Origin: Myxococcota bacterium
GTDB lineage: Bacteria > Myxococcota_A > UBA796
Reading direction: 5' to 3'
DNA length: 37,318 bases
Assembly (NCBI GenBank): GCA_029251165.1
Contig: JAQXDW010000030.1
Span: forward strand, 1-37,318
The notes under the pieces are model-generated. The model searched no databases. It had not been told where the DNA came from and saw nothing but the letters and a program-made list of their open reading frames with translations. The position numbers were made by a program, and so were the translations under genes. Shown here in pieces: positions 24,626 to 32,549 of this stretch (within the stretch, counting starts at the first letter, position 1; the number at the start of each line of letters is the position of its first letter).

Positions 24626-25770
24626 TATGCGGCTCCGCTGATGGTCTGCCCGGTGAGGACCTCGGACAGGGCCCTGCCGAGCATGCGCACGACGTACTCT
24701 GGGATCGCGGCGGGAGGGGCGAGCCTGAGGGTGTGGGGATCGCCGGAGGTGCCGACGAGGAAGCCCCGCTGAAGCAGCGCAGCCGCCACGGGCCGGGCCG
24801 GGGTGTCCAGGGTGATCCCTGCCCAGGCCCCGGCAGCACGGATCTCGACGACGCCTGGAACGGCCAGCCAGCGCTCGATCCACTGCCCGGCCTGGTGTGC
24901 CTGCGCCATCAGCGACTCCGCCTCAATGATCTCGATGGTCGCCTTGATGGCTGCACAGGCCATCGGTGCGCCGCCGAAGGTGGTTCCGTGCTCGCCGGGA
25001 CGCACCGTCGCCGCCACGGCCTCGGTCATCAGCACCGCAGCAGCCGGGAAGCCGCCAGCGATGCCCTTGCCGAGGGTCACGATGTCCGCAGCCACGCCCA
25101 TCGCGCGGCTGACCAGCGGCGCGCCGGTCCGCCCCATTCCGCACTGAACCTCATCGCAGATCAGCAGCGCTCCAGCAGCCGTGCACAGTGCTGCAACCTG
25201 AGCGAGGTAGCCTGCTGGCGGAAGGCGGACCCCGGCGATGCCCTGGATCGGCTCCAGGATCACTGCCGCGACGTCTGCATCGAGGGACTTGGCGAGGTCT
25301 TCGAGGTCGCCAAACGCAACGAATCGGGTGTCGCCGTGCGCGGGATTGTGCTGGCCCCGGTAGCGCTCCGTGACCCCCAGCGCGCCCATGGTTCGGCCAT
25401 GAAAGCCGTTCTGCATTGCAACGATGACCTTCCGACCGGTGGCCTTGCGGGCCAGCTTCAGTGCCCCCTCGACCGCCTCTGCGCCGCTGTTGACGAGGAA
25501 GGCGCGATCGGTGCCGGTGAACCGGGTGAGGGCGGCGGCGGCCTCGGTTCGAACCGGGACATCGGCGATGGTGGTGCAGAAGGAGAGCTGGCGCGCCTGA
25601 GCGGTGATGGCCTGGATCCAGCGGGGGTGACCGTGGCCGAGCAGGGTCACCGCGTGGCCTCCGTAGAAGTCCCAGTAGGTCTGCCCTGAGGTGTCCCACA
25701 GCAGAGGACCCTCACCGGAGCACAGGGTGATCGGGAGCTTTGCATTCCCAAGGTTGTCGAGCAGTGACAC
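24625..25770 (-). CDS. argD: Acetylornithine aminotransferase (ArgD)
   Basis: A 381-residue class III PLP aminotransferase that converts N-acyl-glutamate semialdehyde to N-acylornithine with glutamate as donor. Visible blocks are DFYGGHAVTLLGHGHP, NSGAEAVEGALKLARKATGR (94-113), FHGRTMG, LEPIQGIAG, ICDEVQCGMGRTG (PLP Asp206) and Lys235 in TLGKGIAGG for the Schiff base. Length matches ArgD. It starts 9 bp after argC ends and overlaps argB by one base. Related enzymes act on N-succinylornithine or LysW-linked lysine intermediates; operon context favours ornithine/arginine synthesis. Confidence 0.93.
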   Translation of the reverse strand: MSLLDNLGNAKLPITLCSGEGPLLWDTSGQTYWDFYGGHAVTLLGHGHPRWIQAITAQARQLSFCTTIADVPVRTEAAAALTRFTGTDRAFLVNSGAEAVEGALKLARKATGRKVIVAMQNGFHGRTMGALGVTERYRGQHNPAHGDTRFVAFGDLEDLAKSLDADVAAVILEPIQGIAGVRLPPAGYLAQVAALCTAAGALLICDEVQCGMGRTGAPLVSRAMGVAADIVTLGKGIAGGFPAAAVLMTEAVAATVRPGEHGTTFGGAPMACAAIKATIEIIEAESLMAQAHQAGQWIERWLAVPGVVEIRAAGAWAGITLDTPARPVAAALLQRGFLVGTSGDPHTLRLAPPAAIPEYVVRMLGRALSEVLTGQTISGAA

Positions 25771-25779
25771 AGGAGCCTC

Positions 25780-26733
25780 TCAGGGGGTGAGCGGAATGAA
25801 GCGGAGACCCTCGTCAGCCGGAAGGCCGAGGGCGAGGTTGAGGGCTGCGATGGCCTGTCCGGCAGCACCGCGGCCGAGGTTGTCGATGGCGCAGAGCACC
25901 GCCGCTGCGCCGTCTCGCTGCTCGACGGCGATGTCTGCGAGGACCGAGCCCCGAACACACCGCAGCGCCGGGCTCTCCTCGCGGAGCCGGACCAGGGGCG
26001 CGGTCTCATAGGCATCCGCGAAGATCGCGGCGATGTCAGCTCCGCTCCGAGGGGTGAGCAGCGTGGTGGCGAAGATGCCGCGATCCACTGGCGCGCTCCA
26101 GGGCACGAAGCGCAGATCTGGGGTCTGCCCGAGCTGCTCCAGCATGCCGCGCACCTCGGGGATGTGCTGGTGCTGGAGGACCTTATAGGCCCTCAGGTTC
26201 ACGAACCGGGTGGGGTGGTGTGCGGCTGACTTTGGTGTGGCGCCGGAGCCCGTCGAGCCCGTGGCGGCGACGATGCTCAGCGGTCCAGCGGCGGCACCCG
26301 AGGCGATCAGCGGAGCGGTCGAGAGGATGAGCGCGGTGGCGAAGCAGCCCGGCGCAGCGATCCGGGTGGCGCCGGGCAGCGCGGCGCCGTTCCACTCCGG
26401 CTGTCCGTACACCCAGCCCGGCGCATGACGGTGGTCGCGCGAGAGATCGACGATGATCGGTGCGGTCGCGAGGTCGCCGACGAGCGTCCTGGACACCCCG
26501 TGTGGGGTCGCGAGCATTACCACGTCCAGCGCACACAGGGCGGCTGAGTCCGGGGCAGAGAGCCGCACATCGGTGAAGCCCTCCAGCGCAGGAACGGCCT
26601 GAGCCAGCGGGGCTCCGGCGTGATCCCGCGAGGTGGCTGCGGAGAGGGTGAGGTGTGGATGGCCGAGGATCCAGCGAGCCAGCTCTGCGCCGACATAGCC
26701 GGTCGCTCCGACCACGCCGACCCGCAGGCTCAT
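25780..26733 (-). CDS. argC: N-acyl-gamma-glutamyl-phosphate reductase (ArgC)
   Basis: A 317-residue NADPH-dependent reductase forming N-acyl-glutamate semialdehyde, third step of the pathway. The dinucleotide fold starts VGVVGATGYVGAELAR and the catalytic cysteine is Cys130 in APGCFAT. The segment TGSTGSGATPKSA...NLRAYKVLQHQHIPEV (158-193) is closer, as I recall the family, to the Bacteroidetes and LysY-like branch than to the E. coli type. Its ATG sits in an ATGA overlap with the stop of the P-loop gene upstream. Substrate could be the acetyl or succinyl form. Confidence 0.92.
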   Translation of the reverse strand: MSLRVGVVGATGYVGAELARWILGHPHLTLSAATSRDHAGAPLAQAVPALEGFTDVRLSAPDSAALCALDVVMLATPHGVSRTLVGDLATAPIIVDLSRDHRHAPGWVYGQPEWNGAALPGATRIAAPGCFATALILSTAPLIASGAAAGPLSIVAATGSTGSGATPKSAAHHPTRFVNLRAYKVLQHQHIPEVRGMLEQLGQTPDLRFVPWSAPVDRGIFATTLLTPRSGADIAAIFADAYETAPLVRLREESPALRCVRGSVLADIAVEQRDGAAAVLCAIDNLGRGAAGQAIAALNLALGLPADEGLRFIPLTP

Positions 26734-27800
26734 GGTGCGATCCCGGCAGCGAGCCGGGGCGGACCCGCCAGTCCCAGACGGGCGAGGATGGCCTCACCGT
26801 AGGCATCGGCCTCGGTCATTGCGTTGAGCGCCAGGACGCCCATTCGCTCGCTGAGAAACTTGCGTCCGGCTTGGTTGTCGGTCGCCGGGCCGACGACAGC
26901 GTCGAGGCCGTAGCCGATGCCGTCGAGCAGCTTCGCGCCTCCCCAGGCAGCGACGGGATCGGGCGCAGCGAGGATCACCATGGAGGCGGCCTGCTGGATG
27001 GAGGCATCTCGGATGACGTCCATGACGCCGTACTCTCCGAGCAGCCCATCTCCCAGCTCGACGACGACCAGATCGGAGTCAACGCCGGCGGCGTTGATGC
27101 AGCCACGGGCTGCAGCGATGACGTCTCCGTCGCAGGTGCTCGGCAGCCCGGCGTCGGCGAAGGTGTAGGCGCTGTGGGCGCCGTAGTCGAGCATGTTGAG
27201 GGTGTCTCGACGAAGGGCGACCCCGGTCACCTTGGCCGCGCCGACCCGCAGTCCCCGTCCCGCAGCGGCTCGAATCAGCGCACAGGCTGCGAGGGTCTTG
27301 CCGGCGTGCATGCAGCTGCCCACCAGCAGGACCACCGGCGGCAGCGGCGTGAGGGTGGGAGAGAGCGCGACGGAGCCGGGGAAGATCAGCGCCGGGCTGC
27401 CCACCCGCCGCCCCAGCTCGCTGAACCGCATGACCGCGCCGAGGACCTCGACCCGTGCCGGCGGACCAACCTCAGGGCTGAACGAGGTGCAGTGCCCGAT
27501 GACCCCGCCGAGGTTCAGCAGGTGCAGGACATCGCCGATCGCCACGGAGTCAGGGACCTCGCCGGTGTAGCCACGGAGAGCAGCACGCGAGCCGAGCACG
27601 CCTGCGATGATGTCGCCCCGGTGGAAGGTCATCATCCGCCCGCCGGTGTCCTCGATCTGGTTGTAGGTTCGCTTCTCGTCGAGCACGCGAACCGCGATCA
27701 CCGCGCCGTGCTCGGCGGGAATCTGCATGCCAATGACCACGTCCCGGTGCAGCTCGGCGTTCCGGGTCGAGCTTGCGATCTTGTCGAGCCGCAGCCTCAT
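26730..27800 (-). CDS. P-loop protein resembling DUF1611 (DgcN-like), in the arg operon
   Basis: 356 residues. The C-terminal half is a P-loop domain: VVLLVGSCMHAGKTLAA with GSCMHAGKT at 161-169, VGAAKVTG, DAGLPST and VVVELGDGLLG. The N-terminal 150 residues look beta-rich and carry no motif I recognise. The pattern resembles DUF1611-type proteins; this family includes DgcN, reported as a D-glutamate N-acetyltransferase with a P-loop fold. ATGA overlaps join it to argR upstream and argC downstream, so it is produced with the arginine enzymes. No ArgA or ArgJ is visible. A role as the glutamate N-acyltransferase that opens the pathway is an inference; a GTPase-like or cofactor-related function remains possible. 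Confidence 0.65.
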   Translation of the reverse strand: MRLRLDKIASSTRNAELHRDVVIGMQIPAEHGAVIAVRVLDEKRTYNQIEDTGGRMMTFHRGDIIAGVLGSRAALRGYTGEVPDSVAIGDVLHLLNLGGVIGHCTSFSPEVGPPARVEVLGAVMRFSELGRRVGSPALIFPGSVALSPTLTPLPPVVLLVGSCMHAGKTLAACALIRAAAGRGLRVGAAKVTGVALRRDTLNMLDYGAHSAYTFADAGLPSTCDGDVIAAARGCINAAGVDSDLVVVELGDGLLGEYGVMDVIRDASIQQAASMVILAAPDPVAAWGGAKLLDGIGYGLDAVVGPATDNQAGRKFLSERMGVLALNAMTEADAYGEAILARLGLAGPPRLAAGIAP

Positions 27801-28198
27801 CTCTCCTCCAGATCCAGCAGGTGCCGGAGCTCAGCCTCGACCGCCGGGCCGCTCAGGGCAACGAACACCGTGTCGTCACCAGCGATGGTGCCCAGGACGC
27901 CATCCAGCCCGCTCCGATCGATGCGCTGTGCGAGCACCGAGGCAAATGCAGGCTGTGTGTGCAGCACCGCGAGGCAGCCTCCGGCGGTGAGCACAAAGCG
28001 ATGGATCGGTGCTCCTGCGCGTGGGCGGGGCAGGCGATAGGCGCCGTCGACCTTCTCGACGCCGAGCTTCCGAAGCTCGCGAGAGACCGTCGCCTGGTTC
28101 AGCGTGTGGCCGGCCTGTGAGAGCGCCGCGACGATCTCAGCCTGGGTGGTCAGCCGCTGGCTGCTGAGCAGTGCTCGGATGGCATCAGTCCTGTACAT
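27797..28198 (-). CDS. argR: Arginine repressor ArgR
   Basis: A 133-residue arginine-responsive regulator. The N-terminal winged helix contains TQAEIVAALSQAGHTLNQATVSRELRKLG (18-46). The C-terminal oligomerisation and arginine-binding domain has the hallmark GTIAGDDT (103-110). It is slightly shorter than the typical 150 residues. First gene of a five-gene operon that it probably autoregulates: palindromes lie at 28206-28216, 28238-28251, 28272-28281 and 28293-28302. No Shine-Dalgarno precedes ATG 28198, so the mRNA may be leaderless or nearly so. ATGA overlap with the following P-loop gene. Confidence 0.93.
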   Translation of the reverse strand: MYRTDAIRALLSSQRLTTQAEIVAALSQAGHTLNQATVSRELRKLGVEKVDGAYRLPRPRAGAPIHRFVLTAGGCLAVLHTQPAFASVLAQRIDRSGLDGVLGTIAGDDTVFVALSGPAVEAELRHLLDLEER

Positions 28199-28205
28199 GG
28201 AAGAT

Positions 28206-28216
28206 GCATATTATGC
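28206..28216. promoter_or_regulatory. Palindrome next to the argR start
   Basis: GCATATTATGC is a perfect palindrome around a central base, 8 bp upstream of the argR ATG. It overlaps any ribosome binding site and possibly a -10 element (TAATAT on the minus strand). Confidence 0.4.
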
Positions 28217-28237
28217 GAGACCTTAACCTGGCAAGCT

Positions 28238-28251
28238 AACCTTTGAAGGTT
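28238..28251. promoter_or_regulatory. 6-bp inverted repeat in the arg promoter region
   Basis: AACCTTTGAAGGTT, two perfect 6-bp arms around TG, lies between argR and the tandem ARG-box-like palindromes. It may be an extra regulator site or a 5'-leader hairpin. Confidence 0.35.
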
Positions 28252-28271
28252 GATATTCTTTTTTGCATCGT

Positions 28272-28302
28272 GAATATATTCGCATATTATTGGAATATAT
28301 TC
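28272..28302. promoter_or_regulatory. Tandem ARG-box-like operators
   Basis: The same 10-bp palindrome GAATATATTC occurs at 28272-28281 and 28293-28302, 21 bp apart, which places both on one face of the helix. E. coli ARG boxes are paired at 21 bp too, though their arms are separated by 4 rather than 2 bp. Together with argR 74 bp away this supports autoregulation of the operon. Confidence 0.7.
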
Positions 28303-28314
28303 AACGGGCTTGGC

Positions 28315-28659
28315 TCACTCCCAGCAGCTCAGCCAGATGCGGAGGTTCTCGGCGTCGATGGGAGAGAGCGGGAGGTTGGGGGGCATGGTTGGCTCATCGA
28401 TGGTCGCGGTGAGCAGGATGCGGTCTCTCCAGACGAGCGTCTCGGCCTGGGTGTCGAACGTCACGCTCTCAGGTGCGCCGTTGCGCAGCGTGGAGCCCGA
28501 GGCGTGGCAGGGCTGACAATACTCCGTCATGATCGCCTGGCCGTGACTCTCCCAGCTCAGCCGGGGGGCGTCCGCGCACACCGCATCGACTGTGGCGCTG
28601 TCGCCCTCACCACTGGAGCAGGCGACCAGCAGCAGGATCGAGCTACGCCAGGATCGCAC
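28315..28659 (-). CDS. Small cytochrome c lipoprotein
   Basis: A 114-residue exported protein. The signal MRSWRSSILLLVAC gives lipoprotein Cys14, and a single heme site CQPCH is at 48-52 with a probable axial Met92 in EPTMPPNLPLS. The spacing and the closing segment AENLRIWLSCW match short cytochrome c domains that precede DUF1549/DUF1592-type proteins. It overlaps the end of the DUF1501 gene by 17 bp and is last of the four-gene unit. Probably an electron carrier at the envelope; partner unknown. Confidence 0.8.
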   Translation of the reverse strand: MRSWRSSILLLVACSSGEGDSATVDAVCADAPRLSWESHGQAIMTEYCQPCHASGSTLRNGAPESVTFDTQAETLVWRDRILLTATIDEPTMPPNLPLSPIDAENLRIWLSCWE

Positions 28660-29920
28660 TGAGCAGCTCCCCGTCGTAGCCGGACTCTGAGGATGTCATC
28701 CCGGCGACCTCCATGAGGGTGGCGCCGATGGTCTCCTGCCCGAGCAGGATGCCGCTCTCGTCGATGGCCCCAGAGTTCGGATCGACCCGGTAGCCGATCT
28801 CTTCGTTGTCGAAGCCACCGATGACCTGCCCTCCGATGATGCCGGGGCCGAGCGCCATCGCGGAGGTGTAGGGCCAGTGGTCCTTGCCCCCTGAGCTGTT
28901 CATCAGCGGCGTGCGGCCCATCTCAGAGAGGACCACCACCACGACCTCCTCTGCCAGTGTGGCGGCGACGCTGCCCGGCGTGGTCGCGAGGGCCAGCTGG
29001 AGGTCGAGGAGGTGCGAGAAGAGATCCTCGAACAGCTCGGACTGCTGGCGGTTGTTGTCCGCGTGAGAGTCCCACGCAGTCAGCGCGCTTCGGCTGGGGT
29101 GGTTGACCGTCACGCAGCGGCTGATGCCACGGGAGAGCACCTCGATCCCGAGCTGGAGCTGCTCGGAGAACGCGCTGCCTCCGGACAGGCTGAGGTCGCT
29201 GCTGCGGGCCTTGAGCTCTCCGGCGCGATCCAGAGAGGTCGAGAAGCCCTCGGCCAGCCGCGCCTGGGCTGGCGTCTCGGCGGAGACTGCGCGGGCAGAG
29301 GTTGTGGTGCCCAGCCAGGCATCGATCAGCTCCGATGCGCTCGGCTCCGGGAGGACGACGGGCTGATCAGTGTTGGTGAGGATGTCGCCGGAGGTGAGCC
29401 CAGCGAGCTGACTCTCAGAGCTTGCCCGCGCGACAAACATCCCATAGTCCCCTGCATATCCGGGGCCTCCGATCAGGAAGTGGGGGATGAGGAAGTCATC
29501 AGACTGGTTTGCGCCGATGCGGGTCGGCCAGTCTCCACCGCTGGCGGAGATGTTGCCGGTGGTCATCAGCCGCAGCGCGATGCCGTGGGAGATGGAGGGC
29601 ACATACACCCCGTTGATCACCGCGAGGTCGCTGCTGTACTGGGTGAAGAAGCTGTCGACTGAGGGACGGGCGAGGCTGGAGACGTAGGGAATGTTGCCGG
29701 CGAGCGCCTCGACGGCGTCCGGCTCGGTGTGGACGGTGTCCAGGCCCAGCAGCGGCGCGAAGACGCACGTCGGATCCCAGCCGCCGGTGGTGTAGATGAA
29801 CAGGAACCGCCGCTGAGACGGAGAGATGGCGGCACGCGCGGTCCTGGGCAGCGCGGCGATCCCGGCGGCGGCAGCGGCGCTCCCGAGGAGCGCACGACGG
29901 CTGAGGGTGCGGCGGGACAT
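28643..29920 (-). CDS. Tat-exported DUF1501 protein
   Basis: A 425-residue DUF1501-family protein. The twin-arginine signal RRTLSRRALLGSAAAAAGIAALP (residues 3-25) implies export folded, typical of the family. Family blocks include FLFIYTTGGWDPTCVF, PSISHGIALRLMTTGN, AWDSHADNNRQQSELFEDL and VVVLSEMGRTPLMNSSGGKDHWPY, reminiscent of the alkaline-phosphatase/sulfatase-type fold. Function unknown; in planctomycetes and myxobacteria it is encoded beside DUF1549/DUF1800 proteins, as here. ATG 29920 lies 7 bp after the stop of the DUF1549-like gene. A longer open frame upstream is out of character. Confidence 0.85.
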   Translation of the reverse strand: MSRRTLSRRALLGSAAAAAGIAALPRTARAAISPSQRRFLFIYTTGGWDPTCVFAPLLGLDTVHTEPDAVEALAGNIPYVSSLARPSVDSFFTQYSSDLAVINGVYVPSISHGIALRLMTTGNISASGGDWPTRIGANQSDDFLIPHFLIGGPGYAGDYGMFVARASSESQLAGLTSGDILTNTDQPVVLPEPSASELIDAWLGTTTSARAVSAETPAQARLAEGFSTSLDRAGELKARSSDLSLSGGSAFSEQLQLGIEVLSRGISRCVTVNHPSRSALTAWDSHADNNRQQSELFEDLFSHLLDLQLALATTPGSVAATLAEEVVVVVLSEMGRTPLMNSSGGKDHWPYTSAMALGPGIIGGQVIGGFDNEEIGYRVDPNSGAIDESGILLGQETIGATLMEVAGMTSSESGYDGELLSAILA

Positions 29921-29927
29921 ACGGGCC

Positions 29928-31538
29928 TCAGTACTCGAAGAAGTCAGGGTGGCGGAACACTGCAGAGAGGACCATCGCCCAGGACTGGGTGGGATCGTCT
30001 GTGAGCGCGTGGAGGTCGCCCCACAGCTCGGCGAGGCTGTCGCGCTCGTCGTCGGAGGGGAGGCGGCTGAGCGCGGCGAGGGAGAGGTGATCGAGCTGGG
30101 CGCGCAGCACCGCGTCGGAGGGCTCGTCATCGAGGTCGTCCACCTCGACAAACAGGGTGCGCTCCTCGACGGGCATCGCAGCCTCCTGATCCACGGCGTA
30201 GCTCGCGGCGGCCTCTGCGATGCGCTGCTGGACGAGGGTGATGGTGAGGCTGTAGTCGGTGGCCTCGGCCTGCGCGATGAGGCCATCGGCGCCGCCAGCG
30301 AGCAGCCGCAGCCCGCTGGCATCGCTGGCCATCATCTCTCCGCCCTCCCAGGTCCAGACAAAGCCGGTGAGCGCCTCCAGCTGGCTGGCGACCAGCGAGG
30401 GAGACATCAGCCGATGCGGAGTGGTGCCCTCGAAGTCGGGATCTGCGGAGCGGTACAGCGGGTTGTCGACCAGCGAGCGGTACAGGGAGCGGAGCATGAG
30501 TCCATCGGTGATGAACGACTCGCGATGCCCGATGAGCGCGATGCTGTCATCCGGTCCGGGCGCGCGGCCAAGGAGTCCGATGAAGCCCTGCTCGACTGCG
30601 CAGTCGCTCAGGCGGGGATCGGCTGCGATCTGCTGGCCGAGGTCGTAGAGCGACTCTCCAGGCTGGCCGTAGTAGCCTGGGGCCGAAGCGCCGTACTGCT
30701 GCCAGAGAAGCTCTCGTCCTGGGTAGTACCAGGCAGCCTCAGAGAAGCTCTCTGGATGGTTGCGCCAGAACCCCCACAGGTAGCTGGCCAGTGGCTCTAA
30801 GATGACGTGACAGCTGGTGCAGTTTCCGTCAGTGAACACCCGATCTTGGAGGTCACTGGTGGTGGCGTCGGCCAGGGCGAGATCGAAGTCGATGGTTGCA
30901 GAGAAGCGACCGTCGCAGAGAAAGATGCGGGCGATGGCCTCGGCCCGTCCCCGGTTTCGGTTCTCGGTGGTCGAGGTGTAGCGCCACCACATGCCGTTGG
31001 CGACCAGCGCTCCAGCAATCGGACGACCGTCGGTGTAGCGGGTCATCATCCAGCCCTCGTCGTCGGGCTCCTCCAGCGCCTCTAAGGGCCAGCTGTCCAC
31101 CAGCCGCTGGGTAGACATCGTCCAGTCGGCGGTCACAAGCTCGGTGTATGGACGGTCGTCGTCGGCGATGCGCTTGAGGATCCGCAGCGGCTCCTGCCCG
31201 ACCGCGGCGGTGAATTCCATCACGCTGGCCGAGTCGGTCATCAGATCGTAGTCGCCGTTGACTCCGACCACGAACTGATCGGCTCGGGTGCGGTAGGTGA
31301 GGGCATACCGGTCCATCAGTCGCTTCCCGAACTCCGGATCAGCGGCGTAGCCATCGAGAAGCGCAGCGAGGAGGGCAGGGTCGTCTTCGAGGCTGTGGAG
31401 ATCATCGGTGCTCGGCGGACGACCGCGCAGATCGAGGCTCGCCCGACGCAGCAGGACAGCATCGGGCAGCGGCTCTGGTGCATCCGGAGCATCGGCGGGC
31501 AGCGGCTCGACCTGACAGGCCAGCAGGAGGATCACCAC
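29928..31538 (-). CDS. DUF1549-like heme-binding lipoprotein
   Basis: 536 residues. MVILLLAC is an unusually short lipoprotein signal (Cys8). RRASLDLRGRPPSTDDL (31-47) matches the start of DUF1549 proteins. One c-type heme site, CTSCH, is at 240-244. The rest is Asp-rich and helical without known motifs, ending in a segment (LSRLPSDDERDSLAELWGDL...AVFRHPDFFEY) like the C-terminal domains of planctomycete cytochrome proteins. GTG at 31538 has GGAGGAG about 7 nt upstream, so the short signal is probably real. It overlaps the lipoprotein gene before it by 7 bp and is followed by its DUF1501 partner. Confidence 0.75.
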   Translation of the reverse strand: MVILLLACQVEPLPADAPDAPEPLPDAVLLRRASLDLRGRPPSTDDLHSLEDDPALLAALLDGYAADPEFGKRLMDRYALTYRTRADQFVVGVNGDYDLMTDSASVMEFTAAVGQEPLRILKRIADDDRPYTELVTADWTMSTQRLVDSWPLEALEEPDDEGWMMTRYTDGRPIAGALVANGMWWRYTSTTENRNRGRAEAIARIFLCDGRFSATIDFDLALADATTSDLQDRVFTDGNCTSCHVILEPLASYLWGFWRNHPESFSEAAWYYPGRELLWQQYGASAPGYYGQPGESLYDLGQQIAADPRLSDCAVEQGFIGLLGRAPGPDDSIALIGHRESFITDGLMLRSLYRSLVDNPLYRSADPDFEGTTPHRLMSPSLVASQLEALTGFVWTWEGGEMMASDASGLRLLAGGADGLIAQAEATDYSLTITLVQQRIAEAAASYAVDQEAAMPVEERTLFVEVDDLDDEPSDAVLRAQLDHLSLAALSRLPSDDERDSLAELWGDLHALTDDPTQSWAMVLSAVFRHPDFFEY

Positions 31539-32461
31539 GGCAGCTCCTCCCAGCTCAGCAGTGGTTTCAGGTCCAGGCAGAACACATCATCTTGGGTGCA
31601 GAAGGTGCAGCTGTTCATCATCGGCTTGCTCAGATCGAGGGTGGTCCAGTGGCCGGTCTCGGTCTGACGAATCGTGATGATGAGGCTGTTCCCTTCCACC
31701 GGCACGCTCTCGCAGCCGGTCTCCGTTGTCTGGAGGGGAACCGTGAAGTCGATCGCCCCATAGTCATCGTCCAGTCCGCTGGCGGTGCCTGAGAGGAAGA
31801 TGGAGCGCTCGGCATCGCTTATCGTTGCAAATCCGCTGAGTTTCAGCTTGATGTTGTCCTGAATCCAGGCATCCTCGGTCTCAGGGCCGCTCCAGTGTGA
31901 GGGGCCATCCAGGGCGATAAAGGCGAGCTGGGTTCCGTCGTCCTCTGCCTGGCCTGACAGCGCGAGGCAGGAGCAGTTGAAGTCGATTCCGTCGGCTGCG
32001 GTGATGTCGGTCTGCCCGTTGAGTCCAGCTCCGGTCCAGCGAAGCTCCGACATCTCTGGGAAGAACTGGAACAGGTCATCGTAGGGAGGAAGGGTCTGGG
32101 CGGTCATGTGGCCTGCATCCCATGTCCAGGTGGTCATCGGTCCGTTGAAGATGGCCTCCTGAGCAGGGCTGGTGCAGACCTCCTGCCAGTGGGCAGTGGT
32201 GGTGCCGTCCTCGACGGTGACCGTCTCGTTGGGGCACTGCTCGCTGCCGTACGTCAGCGCGGCGTCGTAGGCGTCGAGGACCGGGGCTGACTGGATGGTC
32301 AGCAGGCGCTCGAGGCTGGAGAGGATGGCCTCCGTCAGCTCTGCAGGCTCGACCTCGCGAGGCGGCTCTACGGTGTAGGTGTGCTCAGAGGGCAGCGGAG
32401 CATCTCTCGTCGGCTCGTCGACCGGATCGGTACCGCAGGCGATCAGGAAGATGATGCTCAA
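31532..32461 (-). CDS. Uncharacterised lipoprotein, first gene of the DUF1549/DUF1501 unit
   Basis: A 309-residue secreted protein with signal MSIIFLIAC (Cys9), then an acidic Pro-rich linker. The mature part contains about ten Cys residues in the second half and before (EQCPNE, QEVCTSP, FNCSCLAL, TGCESV, NSCTFCTQDDVFCLD), suggesting disulfides or metal binding. CTFC lacks the His of a heme site. I recognise no family. GGAGG lies about 10 nt upstream of the ATG. Its 3' end overlaps the DUF1549-like gene by 7 bp, so the proteins are probably made together. Confidence 0.7.
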   Translation of the reverse strand: MSIIFLIACGTDPVDEPTRDAPLPSEHTYTVEPPREVEPAELTEAILSSLERLLTIQSAPVLDAYDAALTYGSEQCPNETVTVEDGTTTAHWQEVCTSPAQEAIFNGPMTTWTWDAGHMTAQTLPPYDDLFQFFPEMSELRWTGAGLNGQTDITAADGIDFNCSCLALSGQAEDDGTQLAFIALDGPSHWSGPETEDAWIQDNIKLKLSGFATISDAERSIFLSGTASGLDDDYGAIDFTVPLQTTETGCESVPVEGNSLIITIRQTETGHWTTLDLSKPMMNSCTFCTQDDVFCLDLKPLLSWEELPW

Positions 32462-32549
32462 TGGACCTCCGATGCACTCATCATACCCAAGTGGTGCGTT
32501 CTTAACAGTCCCTTATTGGCCCCCTCCTACAGGGCGATTGGGCTGTATC

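Noticed and set aside
23699..27800. LysW-dependent lysine or arginine pathway
   Set aside because: No LysW carrier, LysX ligase or EDWGE-type C-terminus is visible; ArgR and the ARG-box-like sites favour arginine.
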